A DNA stretch of 64,000 bases. It comes from Streptomyces sp. GS7 (GTDB lineage: Bacteria > Actinomycetota > Actinomycetes > Streptomycetales > Streptomycetaceae). The notes beneath the pieces are model-generated. The model saw only the letters and a program-made list of their open reading frames with translations, was not told the DNA's origin and made no database searches. Below, one piece after another: positions 37,877 through 47,330 of the stretch (position 1 is the first letter of the stretch; each line of letters begins with the position of its first letter). The stretch covers positions 7,844,501 through 7,908,500 of the forward strand of contig NZ_CP047146.1 in NCBI RefSeq assembly GCF_009834125.1, read 5' to 3'. The position numbers were made by a program, and so were the translations under genes.

Positions 37877-38473
37877 ATGTCTGCCGCAGCGGTCGAGCCC
37901 CCCTGTGACGACAAGTCCGCGCTGTTTGCAGAAGCGGAGCGGCTCGCCGAGAAGCTTCCCGGCTACCGCATCGAGATCATCGGGGGAGAGCTCACCGTGA
38001 CTCCACCACCGGACGGGCCCCATGGAGAGGCGCTCGGCGAGCTGATCTTCGCGTTTGCCGCCGTACGTCGGGGAGAGACGCGAACGATCCCCGAGATCGG
38101 CATCTGGCTCCCTGACGGCCCCGATGACTACGCCGTTCCCGACCTCGCCGTGGTGGACGCCGACTACCGAGAGCATCTCATCGCGCACAACTCCTATGAC
38201 CCAGCGGTCTTTCGCTTGGTTGTCGAAGTCACGTCGTCCAACTACGGAAACGACCTCAAGAAGAAGGTCGCCGCGTACGCGATCGCCAAGGTCCCGGTCT
38301 ACGTGATCGTTGACCGCAGGCATGAGCGCATCCACGTCCTCACAGAGCCCATCGCCAACGAGTACGACAAGCACCGTGCGCACGCCCCCGGCGAGCTGGT
38401 GCAGCTTCCGGAGTCCATCGGCGGACGTGTCGAGCTCGACGTAACGGCCATCCTCGAAGCAGCCCGCCCCTGA
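37877..38473 (+). CDS. Uma2-family (DUF820) putative endonuclease, copy 2
   Basis: This 198-residue Uma2 protein aligns with the upstream copy: PDLAVVD, LVVEVTSSNYGND and KKKVAAYAIAKVPVYVIVDR carry the putative metal and catalytic residues. ATG at 37877 follows AGGAGGC. GC content is slightly lower and codon use more relaxed than in copy 1, which may indicate a different history. It ends three bases before the convergent oxyR stop. Confidence 0.87.
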   Translation: MSAAAVEPPCDDKSALFAEAERLAEKLPGYRIEIIGGELTVTPPPDGPHGEALGELIFAFAAVRRGETRTIPEIGIWLPDGPDDYAVPDLAVVDADYREHLIAHNSYDPAVFRLVVEVTSSNYGNDLKKKVAAYAIAKVPVYVIVDRRHERIHVLTEPIANEYDKHRAHAPGELVQLPESIGGRVELDVTAILEAARP

Positions 38474-38476
38474 CCC

Positions 38477-39436
38477 TCACCCCTTCACCATCCGCACCGG
38501 CAACCCCCGCAGCGCCCCCCGCAACGCCCCCGCGAACTCCTCGAATTCGCGCTGGCGGGCCGAGCCGCTGCGCATCGCCAGGGCGATCCGGCGGGCCGGA
38601 GCCGGGTCCGCGAAGTAGCCGGTGGTCAACTGGTCGTTGCGGGCGGTCTCGACCCGGAGCGCGGTGCGCGGCAGCAGGGTCACGCCCAGCCCGCCGGCCA
38701 CCAGTTGGACGAGTGTGGACAGTCCCGCCGCGCTGGTCGTCACGGGGGTGTTCTCGTCCCGGCCCGCCTCGCGGCAGATGTCCAGCGCCTGGTCGCGCAG
38801 GCAGTGGCCTTCGTCCAGCAGCAGCAGATCGAGTTCCTTCAGCGCTTCGCGGGGGATGTCGCCGCGCCCGCCGAGCCAGTGCTCCTTGGGGGCGACCAGG
38901 ACGAAGTCCTCGTCGAAGAGCGGGAGTTCGGTGACCTGCGGGACGCCCAGCGGGACCGCGAGCAGCAGCAGGTCGAGCCGCCCGTGCGCCAGGCCGTCGA
39001 GAAGCGAGGCGGTCTGCTCCTCGTGGACCTGGAGGTCCAGGGCGGGGTAGGTGTCGTGGACGAGGCGGAGCACGGTCGGCAGCAGATACGGCGCGACGGT
39101 CGGGATGACGCCGAGGCGCAGGACGCCGGTGAAGGGCGCGCGGGCCGCCTCCGCCTCCTCCATCAGGGCGCCGACCGCGTCCAGGACCGTACGGGCGCGG
39201 GCCGCCACCCGCTCCCCCGCCGGCGAGAGCAGCACCTTGCGCGTCGTACGCTCCAGAAGCTGCACCCCGAGCGCCTCCTCCAGTGCGGAGACGGCGCCGG
39301 ACAGCGCGGGCTGGCTCATGCCGATGTCGGCCGCCGCCTCCCGGAAGTGCAGATGCTCGGCGACCGCGGCGAAGGCCCGCAGCTGGGCGAGGCTGGGCTG
39401 GCGGGGCCGCCCGCCGGGGCTCGTGGGGGAAGCCAC
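38477..39436 (-). CDS. oxyR: Peroxide-sensing LysR-type regulator OxyR
   Basis: The 319-residue protein has a LysR helix-turn-helix (about 15-75; LAQLRAFAAVAEHLHFREAA) and an effector domain with the OxyR redox pair C212 and C221 in GHCLRDQALDIC. The nine-residue spacing equals that of E. coli C199/C208. Peroxide oxidises the pair and turns the protein into an activator. GTG at 39434-39436 follows GGAGG with nine bases between. It is divergent from ahpC across 139 bases, the classical arrangement in which OxyR controls itself and ahpCD. Confidence 0.95.
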   Translation of the reverse strand: MASPTSPGGRPRQPSLAQLRAFAAVAEHLHFREAAADIGMSQPALSGAVSALEEALGVQLLERTTRKVLLSPAGERVAARARTVLDAVGALMEEAEAARAPFTGVLRLGVIPTVAPYLLPTVLRLVHDTYPALDLQVHEEQTASLLDGLAHGRLDLLLLAVPLGVPQVTELPLFDEDFVLVAPKEHWLGGRGDIPREALKELDLLLLDEGHCLRDQALDICREAGRDENTPVTTSAAGLSTLVQLVAGGLGVTLLPRTALRVETARNDQLTTGYFADPAPARRIALAMRSGSARQREFEEFAGALRGALRGLPVRMVKG

Positions 39437-39575
39437 TGATAACCACCTCCGATCAACATCTACCAGTCTAGCTATTTCCCTGATCAATGCCTGCTGTGGC
39501 ACCGTGGAACCCGTCCAAGCCTCAAAGAAAGACAGAAAGACCCCACAAGGGACTTTCTCGCAACAAGGAGAGCGC
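39437..39575. promoter_or_regulatory. oxyR-ahpC divergent control region
   Basis: This AT-richer 139-base stretch separates the divergent starts. GATCAA occurs at 39451 and 39482, 31 bases or about three helical turns apart, with CTAGCTATTT between. LysR-type tetramers bind such long sites. AAGGAG at 39565-39570 is the ahpC ribosome site. Confidence 0.6.
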
Positions 39576-40130
39576 GTGCTCACTGTCGGTGACAAGTTCC
39601 CCGAGTTCGACCTGACTGCCTGTGTCTCGCTGGAGAAGGGCAAGGAATTCGAGCAGATCAACCACAAGACCTACGAGGGCAAGTGGAAGATCGTCTTCGC
39701 GTGGCCCAAGGACTTCACCTTCGTGTGCCCGACCGAGATCGCCGCGTTCGGCAAGCTGAACGACGAGTTCGCCGACCGTGACGCGCAGATCCTGGGCTTC
39801 TCCGGCGACTCCGAGTTCGTGCACCACGCCTGGCGCAAGGACCACCCGGACCTGACCGACCTGCCCTTCCCGATGCTCGCCGACTCCAAGCACGAGCTGA
39901 TGCGCGAACTGGGCATCGAGGGCGAGGACGGCTTCGCGCAGCGCGCCGTCTTCATCGTCGACCAGAACAACGAGATCCAGTTCACCATGGTGACCGCCGG
40001 CTCCGTCGGCCGTAACCCCAAGGAGGTCCTCCGGGTCCTCGACGCGCTCCAGACCGACGAGCTGTGCCCCTGCAACTGGAGCAAGGGCGAGGACACGCTG
40101 GACGCGGTCGCGCTGCTGGCCGGTGAGTGA
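39576..40130 (+). CDS. ahpC: Alkyl hydroperoxide reductase C (peroxiredoxin)
   Basis: The 184-residue typical 2-Cys peroxiredoxin reduces hydrogen peroxide, organic peroxides and peroxynitrite. The peroxidatic Cys is C51 in FTFVCPTE. The resolving Cys lies in DELCPCNW near the C-terminus. GTG at 39576-39578 has AAGGAG six bases upstream. AhpD, its reductant, is encoded six bases downstream. OxyR is divergent upstream. The actinobacterial AhpC is of the same class as the M. tuberculosis enzyme. Confidence 0.96.
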   Translation: MLTVGDKFPEFDLTACVSLEKGKEFEQINHKTYEGKWKIVFAWPKDFTFVCPTEIAAFGKLNDEFADRDAQILGFSGDSEFVHHAWRKDHPDLTDLPFPMLADSKHELMRELGIEGEDGFAQRAVFIVDQNNEIQFTMVTAGSVGRNPKEVLRVLDALQTDELCPCNWSKGEDTLDAVALLAGE

Positions 40131-40135
40131 CACCC

Positions 40136-40669
40136 ATGGCTCTCGATGACCTCAAGTCCGCCGTTCCGGACTACGCCAAGGACCTGAAGCTGAACCTCGG
40201 TTCGGTGATCGGCAACTCCGCTCTGCCGCAGCAGCAGCTGTGGGGCACGGTGCTGGCCTGCGCCATCGCCTCGCGCTCCCCCAAGGTGCTGCGCGAGCTG
40301 GAGCCCGAGGCGAAGGCGAACCTCTCCGCCGAGGCGTACACGGCCGCCAAGTCGGCCGCCGCCATCATGGCGATGAACAACGTCTTCTACCGGACGCGCC
40401 ACCTCCTCTCCGACCCGGAGTACGGCACCCTGCGCGCCGGTCTGCGGATGAACGTCATCGGCAACCCGGGCGTGGACAAGGTCGACTTCGAGCTGTGGTC
40501 GCTGGCCGTCTCGGCCATCAACGGCTGCGGGATGTGCCTCGACTCGCACGAGCAGGTGCTCCGCAAGGCCGGTGTCGACCGCGAGACGATCCAGGAGGCC
40601 GTCAAGATCGCGGCCGTCCTGCAGGCCGTCGGCGCCACCCTCGACGCCGAGGCCGCGCTCGCCGAGTAA
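40136..40669 (+). CDS. ahpD: Alkyl hydroperoxidase AhpD
   Basis: The 177-residue all-helical protein is the thiol reductant that recycles AhpC, linking it to lipoamide-dependent dehydrogenases. The catalytic CxxC is C131-G-M-C134, followed by DSHEQVL with the conserved His. ATG at 40136 was chosen over a GTG three codons upstream, which would overlap the ahpC stop. It ends the ahpCD operon, and a perfect hairpin lies 24 bases downstream. Confidence 0.95.
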   Translation: MALDDLKSAVPDYAKDLKLNLGSVIGNSALPQQQLWGTVLACAIASRSPKVLRELEPEAKANLSAEAYTAAKSAAAIMAMNNVFYRTRHLLSDPEYGTLRAGLRMNVIGNPGVDKVDFELWSLAVSAINGCGMCLDSHEQVLRKAGVDRETIQEAVKIAAVLQAVGATLDAEAALAE

Positions 40670-40692
40670 GCGGCGGACTCCTCGCAACGCGC

Positions 40693-40725
40693 GGAACCCC
40701 GCGGACATCGCGTCCGCGGGGTTCC
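40693..40725. terminator. Perfect 14-bp hairpin after ahpD
   Basis: Bases 40693-40706 pair with 40712-40725 around ATCGC. It lies between ahpD and the convergent AI-2E-type gene. Confidence 0.85.
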
Positions 40726-40746
40726 GTGCGTTCCGGCGGCCGTGCG

Positions 40747-42276
40747 CTACTCCTCCCGGCGCCCTTCGGTACGTACCGGAGCGGGCGTCGGCGCCACCGC
40801 GATCGCCGTCGCGCCCCGCGGCGGCACCGTCATCCGCAGCGCCTGCTCCCTGGAGTACGAACGCAGATAGCCGACCACGGTGTTGGTGACGGCCACCAGC
40901 GGCACCGCCACGACCGCACCGCCGACACCGGCGGTCAGGCTGCCCGCGGCGACGGACAGGATCACCGCCAGCGGATGGACCCGCACCGCCCGGCCGAGGA
41001 TGAACGGCTGGAGGACATGGCTCTCGATCTGGTTCACGGCCAGCACCACCGCCAGCACCAGCAGGGCGACGCCGCCGCCCTGGGTGACCAGGGCGACCAC
41101 GCACGCCAGCGCGCCCGAGACCACCGCGCCGATCAGCGGGATGAAGGCGAAGAGGAAGATGAAGACGGCGAGCGGCACGGCGAGCGGCACGTCGAGGAAG
41201 TAGAGGCCGACGCCGATGAAGAACGCGTCGATCAGCGCCACCAGGACCGTGCCGCGGATGTAGGCGGTGAGCGTCCGCCAGGCGCGCGGGCCGGCGCCCG
41301 CCACGCCCTCGCGGGCCGCGCCCGGGACCAGCTTGAGCAGCCAGTTCCAGATGCGCGGGCCGTCGTAGAGCAGGAAGAGCGTGGTGAACATCGCCAGCAG
41401 GATGCCGGTGAACACTTCGAGGACGACGGTGACGCCCTCCAGCCCGGCCGACGTTATGGCCTCGGTGTTGGCGCCGACCGCGTCCTGGAGGTTCTTGGCG
41501 ATGTGGTTGATCTGACTCTCGGTCACATGGAACGGGCCGCTCAGCAGCCAGCCCTTGAGCTCGGTGATGCCCTCCTGGATGCGGCTGGAGACCGAGTCGA
41601 TGTTGTCCTGGACCTGCCAGACCACGAACCAGCCGACCAGCCCCATGACGACGAAGCCGCTGATGAAGGTCAGCGCGGTCGCCAGCCCGCGCGGCACGTT
41701 GCGCCGGCGCAGCCAGGCGACGGTCGGCTGGAGCAGCGCGGTGATCAGCAGCGCCGCGACGAACGCCAGCACCACCAGCTGGATGGTGGTGATCACCTTC
41801 GCCAGCACCCACAGCGTCCCGGCCAGCACCAGCAGCCGCCAGCCGGCCTCGGCGGCGACCCGGACTCCCCACGGCACCGCCGCCACCGGGTCCGGGGGCG
41901 CGGCCACGGCCGGGGCGTACGAGGGCGGCGCGGGGACCGACTCCGGCTGCCGGGGCGCGGCGCTCTCCACCGGATCCGCCGTCGCCGCCGCCTCCACGGA
42001 CTCCGCCGTCCCGGGCCGCGGTACGCCGTCGGATCCGTCCGGCAGCCGCGTCCGGGTCGCGGTGAGCGTGCCGGCCCGCCGGCCGTCCGCCGGTTCGCCC
42101 TCCACCGCCGCGCGCACGCGGTACCCGTCCAGGCCGCCCGCCGGCCCGGTGGGCCGCAGGTCTTCCGGCACGTCGGCCCCCGCGGCCTCGGCGCGGCGGC
42201 GCTGCTCCTCCAACCGCTGCGAGAGCCGCGTCAGACCGGCGCCTAGGCCGCCGACCCACTGAGGCAATCTGGACAT
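40747..42276 (-). CDS. AI-2E family transporter
   Basis: The 509-residue membrane protein has a 150-residue disordered N-terminus rich in Ala/Pro/Glu and then about eight hydrophobic helices typical of the AI-2E exporter (PerM/YhhQ-like) family. Diagnostic segments include VAALLITALLQPTVAWLRRR, LFLLYDGPRIW and IESHVLQPFILGRAVRVHPLAVI. Some members export the signal AI-2 and others exchange sodium or protons; the function here is open. ATG at 42274-42276 was chosen, since upstream codons contain the terminator of the next gene. Confidence 0.88.
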   Translation of the reverse strand: MSRLPQWVGGLGAGLTRLSQRLEEQRRRAEAAGADVPEDLRPTGPAGGLDGYRVRAAVEGEPADGRRAGTLTATRTRLPDGSDGVPRPGTAESVEAAATADPVESAAPRQPESVPAPPSYAPAVAAPPDPVAAVPWGVRVAAEAGWRLLVLAGTLWVLAKVITTIQLVVLAFVAALLITALLQPTVAWLRRRNVPRGLATALTFISGFVVMGLVGWFVVWQVQDNIDSVSSRIQEGITELKGWLLSGPFHVTESQINHIAKNLQDAVGANTEAITSAGLEGVTVVLEVFTGILLAMFTTLFLLYDGPRIWNWLLKLVPGAAREGVAGAGPRAWRTLTAYIRGTVLVALIDAFFIGVGLYFLDVPLAVPLAVFIFLFAFIPLIGAVVSGALACVVALVTQGGGVALLVLAVVLAVNQIESHVLQPFILGRAVRVHPLAVILSVAAGSLTAGVGGAVVAVPLVAVTNTVVGYLRSYSREQALRMTVPPRGATAIAVAPTPAPVRTEGRREE

Positions 42277-42340
42277 GTCGCTTCCTCTTCCCCGCCCTTG
42301 CGGCACAACTGACGTCACGACGTTACCTGTGCCGGATGCA

Positions 42341-42375
42341 CGAAACCCCCGAACGCGTCGCGTTCGGGGGTTTCG
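42341..42375 (-). terminator. Perfect 16-bp hairpin after the transglycosylase gene
   Basis: Bases 42341-42356 pair perfectly with 42360-42375 around GTC. It lies just past the transglycosylase stop and upstream of the AI-2E gene, and separates their transcripts. Confidence 0.85.
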
Positions 42376-42400
42376 GAGCGCTGTGAAGCTGCCAGGCTGC

Positions 42401-43114
42401 CTAGTACCAGCTGTTCGCCTGCCAGAACGACCAGGCGCCGCAGGGGCTGCCGTAGCGGTCGTTCATGTAGCTGAGGCCCCACTTGATCTGGGTGGCCGGG
42501 TTGGTCTGCCAGTCGGAGCCCGCGGAGGACATCTTCGAGCCCGGCAGCGCCTGCACGAGGCCGTAGGCACCGGAGCCGGCGTTGGTGGCGCGGTAGTTCC
42601 AGCCGGACTCGTGGTCCACGATGTGGCTGAAGCACTGGAACTGGTCGGAGGCCATCATCTGGCGCGCCATCGCCTGCGTCTCGGCGATGCTGTAGGACGC
42701 CTTGGTCAGGAAGTCGCTGGCGTCGCGCACCGCGGAGCGGGACGCGGCCTGCTCCTTCGCGCGCTGCTCGGCGTCCTTCTTGGCCTTCGCCTGGTCCGCG
42801 GCGTCCTTCTTGCTCTGCGCGGTTTCCGCGGCTGCCTTACGGGCCGACTCCTGCGCGGACTTCAGCGCAGCCGCGTCCGCCTGGGTGGAGGCGGTGTCCG
42901 CCTGCTGCGTCAGCGAAGCCGTCTGCACCTGGGCCTGCTGGCCTGCGGGGATGTCGGCGATCGTCGCGTCGGCGGCGGTGGCCTCGGTGTTGGCGACCGA
43001 TGCCTGGCTGCCCGATGCGACGCCGACGACGGCGCCGACGGTGGTGACCGCGGTGGCGGAGGCCACGGCGAATCCCCGGACCGAGATCCGGCTCACACGT
43101 TTTCCTTCCAGCAT
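42401..43114 (-). CDS. Secreted lytic transglycosylase-type protein
   Basis: The 237-residue protein has a signal peptide (about 1-45, with FAVASATAVTTVGAVVGVA), an Ala/Lys/Gln-rich coiled-coil linker (about 60-130) and a C-terminal SLT/lysozyme-like domain. The likely catalytic Glu is in VDHESGWNY, followed by GAYGLVQALPGSKM. Two cysteines (QCFSH and SPCGAW) probably form a disulfide. Such small enzymes cut peptidoglycan during growth or germination. ATG at 43114 has GGAAGG-type purines a little upstream. A terminator hairpin follows. Confidence 0.88.
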   Translation of the reverse strand: MLEGKRVSRISVRGFAVASATAVTTVGAVVGVASGSQASVANTEATAADATIADIPAGQQAQVQTASLTQQADTASTQADAAALKSAQESARKAAAETAQSKKDAADQAKAKKDAEQRAKEQAASRSAVRDASDFLTKASYSIAETQAMARQMMASDQFQCFSHIVDHESGWNYRATNAGSGAYGLVQALPGSKMSSAGSDWQTNPATQIKWGLSYMNDRYGSPCGAWSFWQANSWY

Positions 43115-43450
43115 CGCCCGCTTAGGTGACCTCGCGGACGCAATCGTGCCCCTGGCGCTGGCCTCCCCTTGTTCCGGCCCCTGTTGAGCGGGGGGAGCCG
43201 GCTGGCCACGGGAGGCGCTGGCCCGGTACGTCCCCCTGAGGGGCCGCGTGGTGCTCGGGCGGCATACGGCAACTCGCTATGAAGTTCGGGTCGTCCACTA
43301 CACCCCGGAGGGTGCTGTTGGGCCGTATGCGGGGCCTGACAGGACCCAGACTCTGCCCGAACGGGCTACCGGGAATCAATTCTCTGCCGGGTGTGAAAGC
43401 TCACACCTCGTTTACCGCCCGGGATTTCCGGATATCCAAGCGCAGACGAA
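43115..43450 (-). other. Long upstream region of the transglycosylase gene
   Basis: About 340 bases between the phoH terminator and the transglycosylase start hold no convincing gene. I looked for a c-di-AMP (ydaO) riboswitch, common before Streptomyces wall hydrolases, and did not find its conserved GGGGTGAA or terminal CAGCTAACC-type blocks. Confidence 0.4.
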
Positions 43451-43488
43451 CGCCGCCCGGCTAAGCTCCTTCGCTTCGCCGGGCGGCG
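43451..43488 (-). terminator. Hairpin after the phoH-like gene
   Basis: CGCCGCCCGGC at 43451-43461 pairs with GCCGGGCGGCG at 43478-43488, and AAGC pairs with GCTT inside. It lies 16 bases past the PhoH-like stop. Confidence 0.75.
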
Positions 43489-43504
43489 CCGTGTTCACAA
43501 CCGG

Positions 43505-44842
43505 TCAGATCCTGCCGTCCTCCAGCATTTCGGTCACCAGTGCCGCGATCGGCGACCGCTCGGAGCGGTTGAGCGTGACGTGGGCGAACAGCGGATGGCC
43601 CTTCAGCTTCTCGACGACGGCGACCACCCCGTCGTACCGCCCGACCCGGAGGTTGTCGCGCTGGGCGACGTCATGGGTCAGTACGACACGGGAGTTGGCG
43701 CCGATACGGGACAGAACCGTCAAAAGGACGTTCCGTTCCAGCGACTGGGCCTCGTCCACGATGACGAACGCGTCGTGCAGCGACCGCCCGCGGATATGGG
43801 TCAGCGGCAGCACCTCCAACATGCCGCGCCCGACGACCTCTTCGATGACGTCCTTGGTGGTCACCGCGGACAGCGTGTCGAAGACGGCCTGAGCCCAGGG
43901 GCTCATCTTCTCCGCCTCGCTGCCGGGCAGGTATCCCAGCTCCTGCCCGCCGACCGCGTACAGCGGACGGAACACCATCACCTTGCTGTGCTGCCGGCGC
44001 TCCAGCACCGCCTCCAGCCCCGCGCACAGCGCCAGCGCGGACTTGCCGGTGCCGGCCCGCCCGCCCATCGACACGATGCCGACCTCCGGGTCCAGCAGCA
44101 GATCCAGCGCGATCCGCTGCTCGGCGCTGCGGCCGTGGATCCCGAACGCCTCCCGGTCGCCGCGCACCAGCCGGACCGCGCCCTCCGGCGTGACCCGGCC
44201 GAGCGCCTTGCCGCGCTCGGACTGGAGCACCAGTCCCGTATGCACCGGAAGTTCGGATGCGCCCGGTACGTGCGCGGTCTCGGCGGCGAAGAGGTCGTCC
44301 ACCTGCTCGGCGGAGACGGCCAGTTCCGCCATGCCCGTCCAGCCGGAGTCGGTGATCGCCAGCTCGGCGCGGTACTCCTCGGCCAGCAGCCCCACCGAGG
44401 ACGCCTTGATGCGCATCGGCAGGTCCTTGGAGACGACCGTGACGTCGAACCCCTCGGCCTGGAGGTTGCGGGCGACCGCGAGGATCCGCGAGTCGTTGTC
44501 ACCCAGCCGGCTGTGGCCGTTCAGGAAGGCCGCGGGCAGCAGTCCCGGGTCGGAGTGGTTCAGTTCGACCCGGAGCGTCCCGCCGAGTTCCCCGATGGGG
44601 ATGGGGGCGTCGAGCCGCCCGTACTCCACCCGGTACTCGTCCAGCCGGCGCAGCGCCTGCCGCGCGAAGTAGCCGAGCTCGGGGTGGTGCCGTTTGGCCT
44701 CCAGCTCGGTGACCACGACGACCGGCAGCACCACCTCGTGTTCGTCGAAGCGGGACATGGCGGCCGGATCCGCCAACAGGACGCTGGTGTCGAGGACATA
44801 GGTGCGCCGGTCGTTCTCACGGCGCTTCTTGCTGTTCACCAC
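43505..44842 (-). CDS. PIN-domain plus PhoH-family ATPase
   Basis: This 445-residue protein joins an N-terminal PIN RNase domain (about 12-150; [13 protein letters not shown] with acidic metal residues, then [11 protein letters not shown]) to a C-terminal PhoH ATPase (about 235-440; Walker [13 protein letters not shown], Walker [11 protein letters not shown]). Characterised mycobacterial PhoH2 proteins of this layout unwind and cut RNA. Start GTG at 44840-44842 or 44837-44839 cannot be separated; GAGGGGG lies about 12 bases upstream. It lies alone between two terminators or gaps. Confidence 0.92.
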   Translation of the reverse strand: MVNSKKRRENDRRTYVLDTSVLLADPAAMSRFDEHEVVLPVVVVTELEAKRHHPELGYFARQALRRLDEYRVEYGRLDAPIPIGELGGTLRVELNHSDPGLLPAAFLNGHSRLGDNDSRILAVARNLQAEGFDVTVVSKDLPMRIKASSVGLLAEEYRAELAITDSGWTGMAELAVSAEQVDDLFAAETAHVPGASELPVHTGLVLQSERGKALGRVTPEGAVRLVRGDREAFGIHGRSAEQRIALDLLLDPEVGIVSMGGRAGTGKSALALCAGLEAVLERRQHSKVMVFRPLYAVGGQELGYLPGSEAEKMSPWAQAVFDTLSAVTTKDVIEEVVGRGMLEVLPLTHIRGRSLHDAFVIVDEAQSLERNVLLTVLSRIGANSRVVLTHDVAQRDNLRVGRYDGVVAVVEKLKGHPLFAHVTLNRSERSPIAALVTEMLEDGRI

Positions 44843-45287
44843 GGGTGGACGAACCCCCTCGGATGAGGTTGGGGTGCGACGACGTCGCCGGGGACAGGAC
44901 CGGGTTCTGGCCGCGCTGCGCGGGCCGAACGCCGGCCCCTCGCGTCGTCCGTGCGGTACGCACGATCCTCCGTGATGCGCAAAGGGCCTCCCGGGCGGAC
45001 GGCCCCATGCCGTCCACTGAGATGCGGCGCCCGATGGCTTGTTTCCGGACGCCGACCTGCAAGGGATATTCCCTCGAACCCCCGCGCCCATGCCACGGCA
45101 TATGACGCACGCTCGATGAACCTTTGGTTACAGGTGACGGCTGACCGGCGGGAACGCGGCCGAAGCCGCCCCGAGCGGCCCGGTCGCGGGCCCGCGCCAC
45201 CCGCGGGAGCAGCCGCCCGAGTGCGCGTCAGAACGCGTCCGGAAGTCCTTGCCGAGGGCCGTCCGGCGGGTCGGGGCCGGACGGACC
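44843..45287. other. Intergenic region between phoH-like and uppS genes
   Basis: This 445-base stretch has no credible gene. AGGGA at 45062-45066 and TCCCT at 45070-45074 form a small inverted repeat around TAT that could be an operator. The rest shows nothing I can name. Confidence 0.4.
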
Positions 45288-46067
45288 CTAGTTGCCGTAG
45301 CGCCGGTGTCGGGCGGCGTAGTCGCGCAGCGCGCGCAGGAAGTCGACCTTCCGGAACGCCGGCCAGAAGACCTCGCAGAAGTAGTACTCCGAGTGGGCGC
45401 TCTGCCAGAGCATGAAGCCCGACAGCCGCTGCTCGCCGCTGGTCCGGATCACCAGGTCCGGGTCCGGCTGGCCGCGGGTGTAGAGGTGCTCGGAGATCAG
45501 GTCGATGTCGACGATCTCGGCCAGCTCCTCGAAGGACGTCCCGCGCTCGGCGTGCTCCAGCAGCAGCGACCGCACCGCGTCCGCGATCTCCTGCCGGCCG
45601 CCGTAGCCGACCGCGACGTTCACCAGGACGCCCTTGTTGCCGAGCGTGGTCTGCTCGGACTCCTTGAGCACCCGCTGGGTGGCGTCCGGCAGCAGATCGC
45701 GGTTGCCGACGTGGTGCACCCGCCAGCGGCCGTCGGCCGCCAGGTCGCGCACCGTGTTCTCGATGATCCCCAGCAGCGGGGTCAGCTCGGCCTCGGGCCG
45801 GTCGAGGTTGTCGGTGGACAGCAGCCAGAGCGTGACGACCTCGACGCCGGTCTCGGCGCACCAGCCGAGCAGCTCCTCGATCTTGGCCGCGCCGGCCTGG
45901 TGGCCCTGCTCGGTGGTCCGCCCGTCGGCGCGCGCCCAGCGCCGGTTGCCGTCCAGGATGACGCCGATGTGCTTGGGCACCTGGCTGTGGTCGAGGCGTC
46001 CCTCCACCCGGCGGGCGTACAGCCGGTAGACGAGATCGCGCAGTGCAGGCGGATACGGGATGCGCAT
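45288..46067 (-). CDS. uppS: Isoprenyl (undecaprenyl-type) diphosphate synthase
   Basis: The 259-residue cis-prenyltransferase elongates farnesyl or related diphosphates with IPP to make lipid carriers for cell-wall synthesis. The catalytic Asp is in HIGVILDGNRRWAR near residue 28, and RTSGEQRLSGFMLWQSAHSE is the second conserved block. The N-terminal MRIPYPPALRDLVYRLYARR is typical of one of the two actinomycete paralogues. ATG at 46065-46067 was chosen; ATG at 46083-46085 with GGAGGGG upstream is a fair alternative. It diverges from the aldo/keto reductase gene. Confidence 0.93.
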   Translation of the reverse strand: MRIPYPPALRDLVYRLYARRVEGRLDHSQVPKHIGVILDGNRRWARADGRTTEQGHQAGAAKIEELLGWCAETGVEVVTLWLLSTDNLDRPEAELTPLLGIIENTVRDLAADGRWRVHHVGNRDLLPDATQRVLKESEQTTLGNKGVLVNVAVGYGGRQEIADAVRSLLLEHAERGTSFEELAEIVDIDLISEHLYTRGQPDPDLVIRTSGEQRLSGFMLWQSAHSEYYFCEVFWPAFRKVDFLRALRDYAARHRRYGN

Positions 46068-46201
46068 CCCGGAAGATCGCAGCATGTGTGGTCCAGCCCC
46101 TCCGTGCCGATCGCCCCCGTCGCCTAAGGGGCCAACTTTACTTCTCGGCTGTCTCAACAGCCCAATCAGGTAGGTCACAAGTCCGTGATAGGGAGATGAG
46201 C

Positions 46202-47239
46202 ATGACCACTGGCACCGACTACCGCGCCGCGGGTTCACGCTATGCCTCCATGGAGTACCGGCGTACCGGCCGCAGCGGCCTCAGACTTCCCGCTATCTCC
46301 CTCGGACTCTGGCACAACTTCGGGGACGACCGCACCCTCAGCTCCCAGCGGGCGATCCTGCGCCGGGCCTTCGACCTGGGCGTCACCCACTTCGATCTGG
46401 CCAACAACTACGGGCCGCCGCCCGGGTCCGCCGAGCTGAACTTCGGCAAGATCTTCGCCCAGGACTTCCGCGGCTACCGCGACGAGATCATTCTCTCGAC
46501 AAAGGCCGGATATCTGATGCACCCCGGCCCTTACGGCGAATGGGGCTCGCGGAAATATCTCCTCTCTTCACTGGATGCCTCGCTGAAGCGGATGGGTGTC
46601 GATTACGTCGATATCTTCTACTCGCACCGCTTCGATCCGGACACCCCGCTGGAGGAGACGATGGGCGCGCTGGCGTCCGCCGTCCAGCAGGGCAAGGCGC
46701 TCTACGTCGGCGTCTCGTCGTACAACGCCGAGCAGACCCGCGAGGCGGCCCGGCTGCTGCGCGGCATGGGCGTGCGCCCGCTGATCCACCAGCCCTCGTA
46801 CTCGATGATCAACCGCTGGATCGAGGACGACGGGCTGCTGGACACGCTGGCCGACGAGGGCATGGGCTGCATCTCCTTCGCCCCGCTGGCACAGGGGATG
46901 CTCACCGACAAGTACCTGAACGGCATCCCCGAGGGTTCACGCGCCTCCCAGGGCAAGTCCCTGGACCCGAACCTGCTCTCCGACGAGGTGGTCCGCCGGC
47001 TGCGCGGCCTCGACGAGATCGCCCGGCGCCGCGGGCAGTCCCTGGCGCAGCTCGCGCTGAACTGGGTGCTGCGCGACGAGCGGATGACCTCGGCGCTGAT
47101 CGGCGCCAGCAGCGTCGCCCAGCTGGAGGCCAACGTGGCGGCCCTCGACGGACCCAAGATCACGGATGACGAGCTCGCCGAGATCGACGCGTTCGCGCGC
47201 ACCACCGAGGGCGTCAACATCTGGGCCCGCCGGAGCTGA
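46202..47239 (+). CDS. Aldo/keto reductase, YghZ type
   Basis: The 345-residue NADPH-dependent TIM-barrel enzyme carries the AKR tetrad: Asp and Tyr in HFDLANNYGPP, Lys in STKAGY and His in FYSHRFDP. The subfamily resembles E. coli YghZ (L-glyceraldehyde 3-phosphate reductase) and potassium-channel beta subunits. ATG at 46202 was preferred because GGGAG lies six bases upstream; ATG 46196 overlaps that site. A GGCTGT/ACAGCC inverted repeat at 46147-46162 precedes it and may be an operator. The physiological aldehyde is unknown. Confidence 0.93.
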   Translation: MTTGTDYRAAGSRYASMEYRRTGRSGLRLPAISLGLWHNFGDDRTLSSQRAILRRAFDLGVTHFDLANNYGPPPGSAELNFGKIFAQDFRGYRDEIILSTKAGYLMHPGPYGEWGSRKYLLSSLDASLKRMGVDYVDIFYSHRFDPDTPLEETMGALASAVQQGKALYVGVSSYNAEQTREAARLLRGMGVRPLIHQPSYSMINRWIEDDGLLDTLADEGMGCISFAPLAQGMLTDKYLNGIPEGSRASQGKSLDPNLLSDEVVRRLRGLDEIARRRGQSLAQLALNWVLRDERMTSALIGASSVAQLEANVAALDGPKITDDELAEIDAFARTTEGVNIWARRS

Positions 47240-47330
47240 GGCCCCGGAGCCGAGCGGACGCCCGCCGGGCCGGTGGGCGCAGGTTTTCAGCCAGTTTCGG
47301 CCAGGTTCCGGAGGCGGCCCCGGGGCGGGC

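Noticed and set aside
43122-43379. 85-codon minus-strand frame upstream of the transglycosylase
   Set aside because: Pro/Gly/Arg-rich composition with no ribosome site or family.
43115-43504. c-di-AMP (ydaO) riboswitch before the transglycosylase gene
   Set aside because: Expected from biology of Streptomyces wall hydrolases, but the conserved blocks are absent on the relevant strand.
44845-45105. Plus-strand 86-codon frame between phoH-like and uppS genes
   Set aside because: Arg/Cys/Pro-rich shadow with no start signal.
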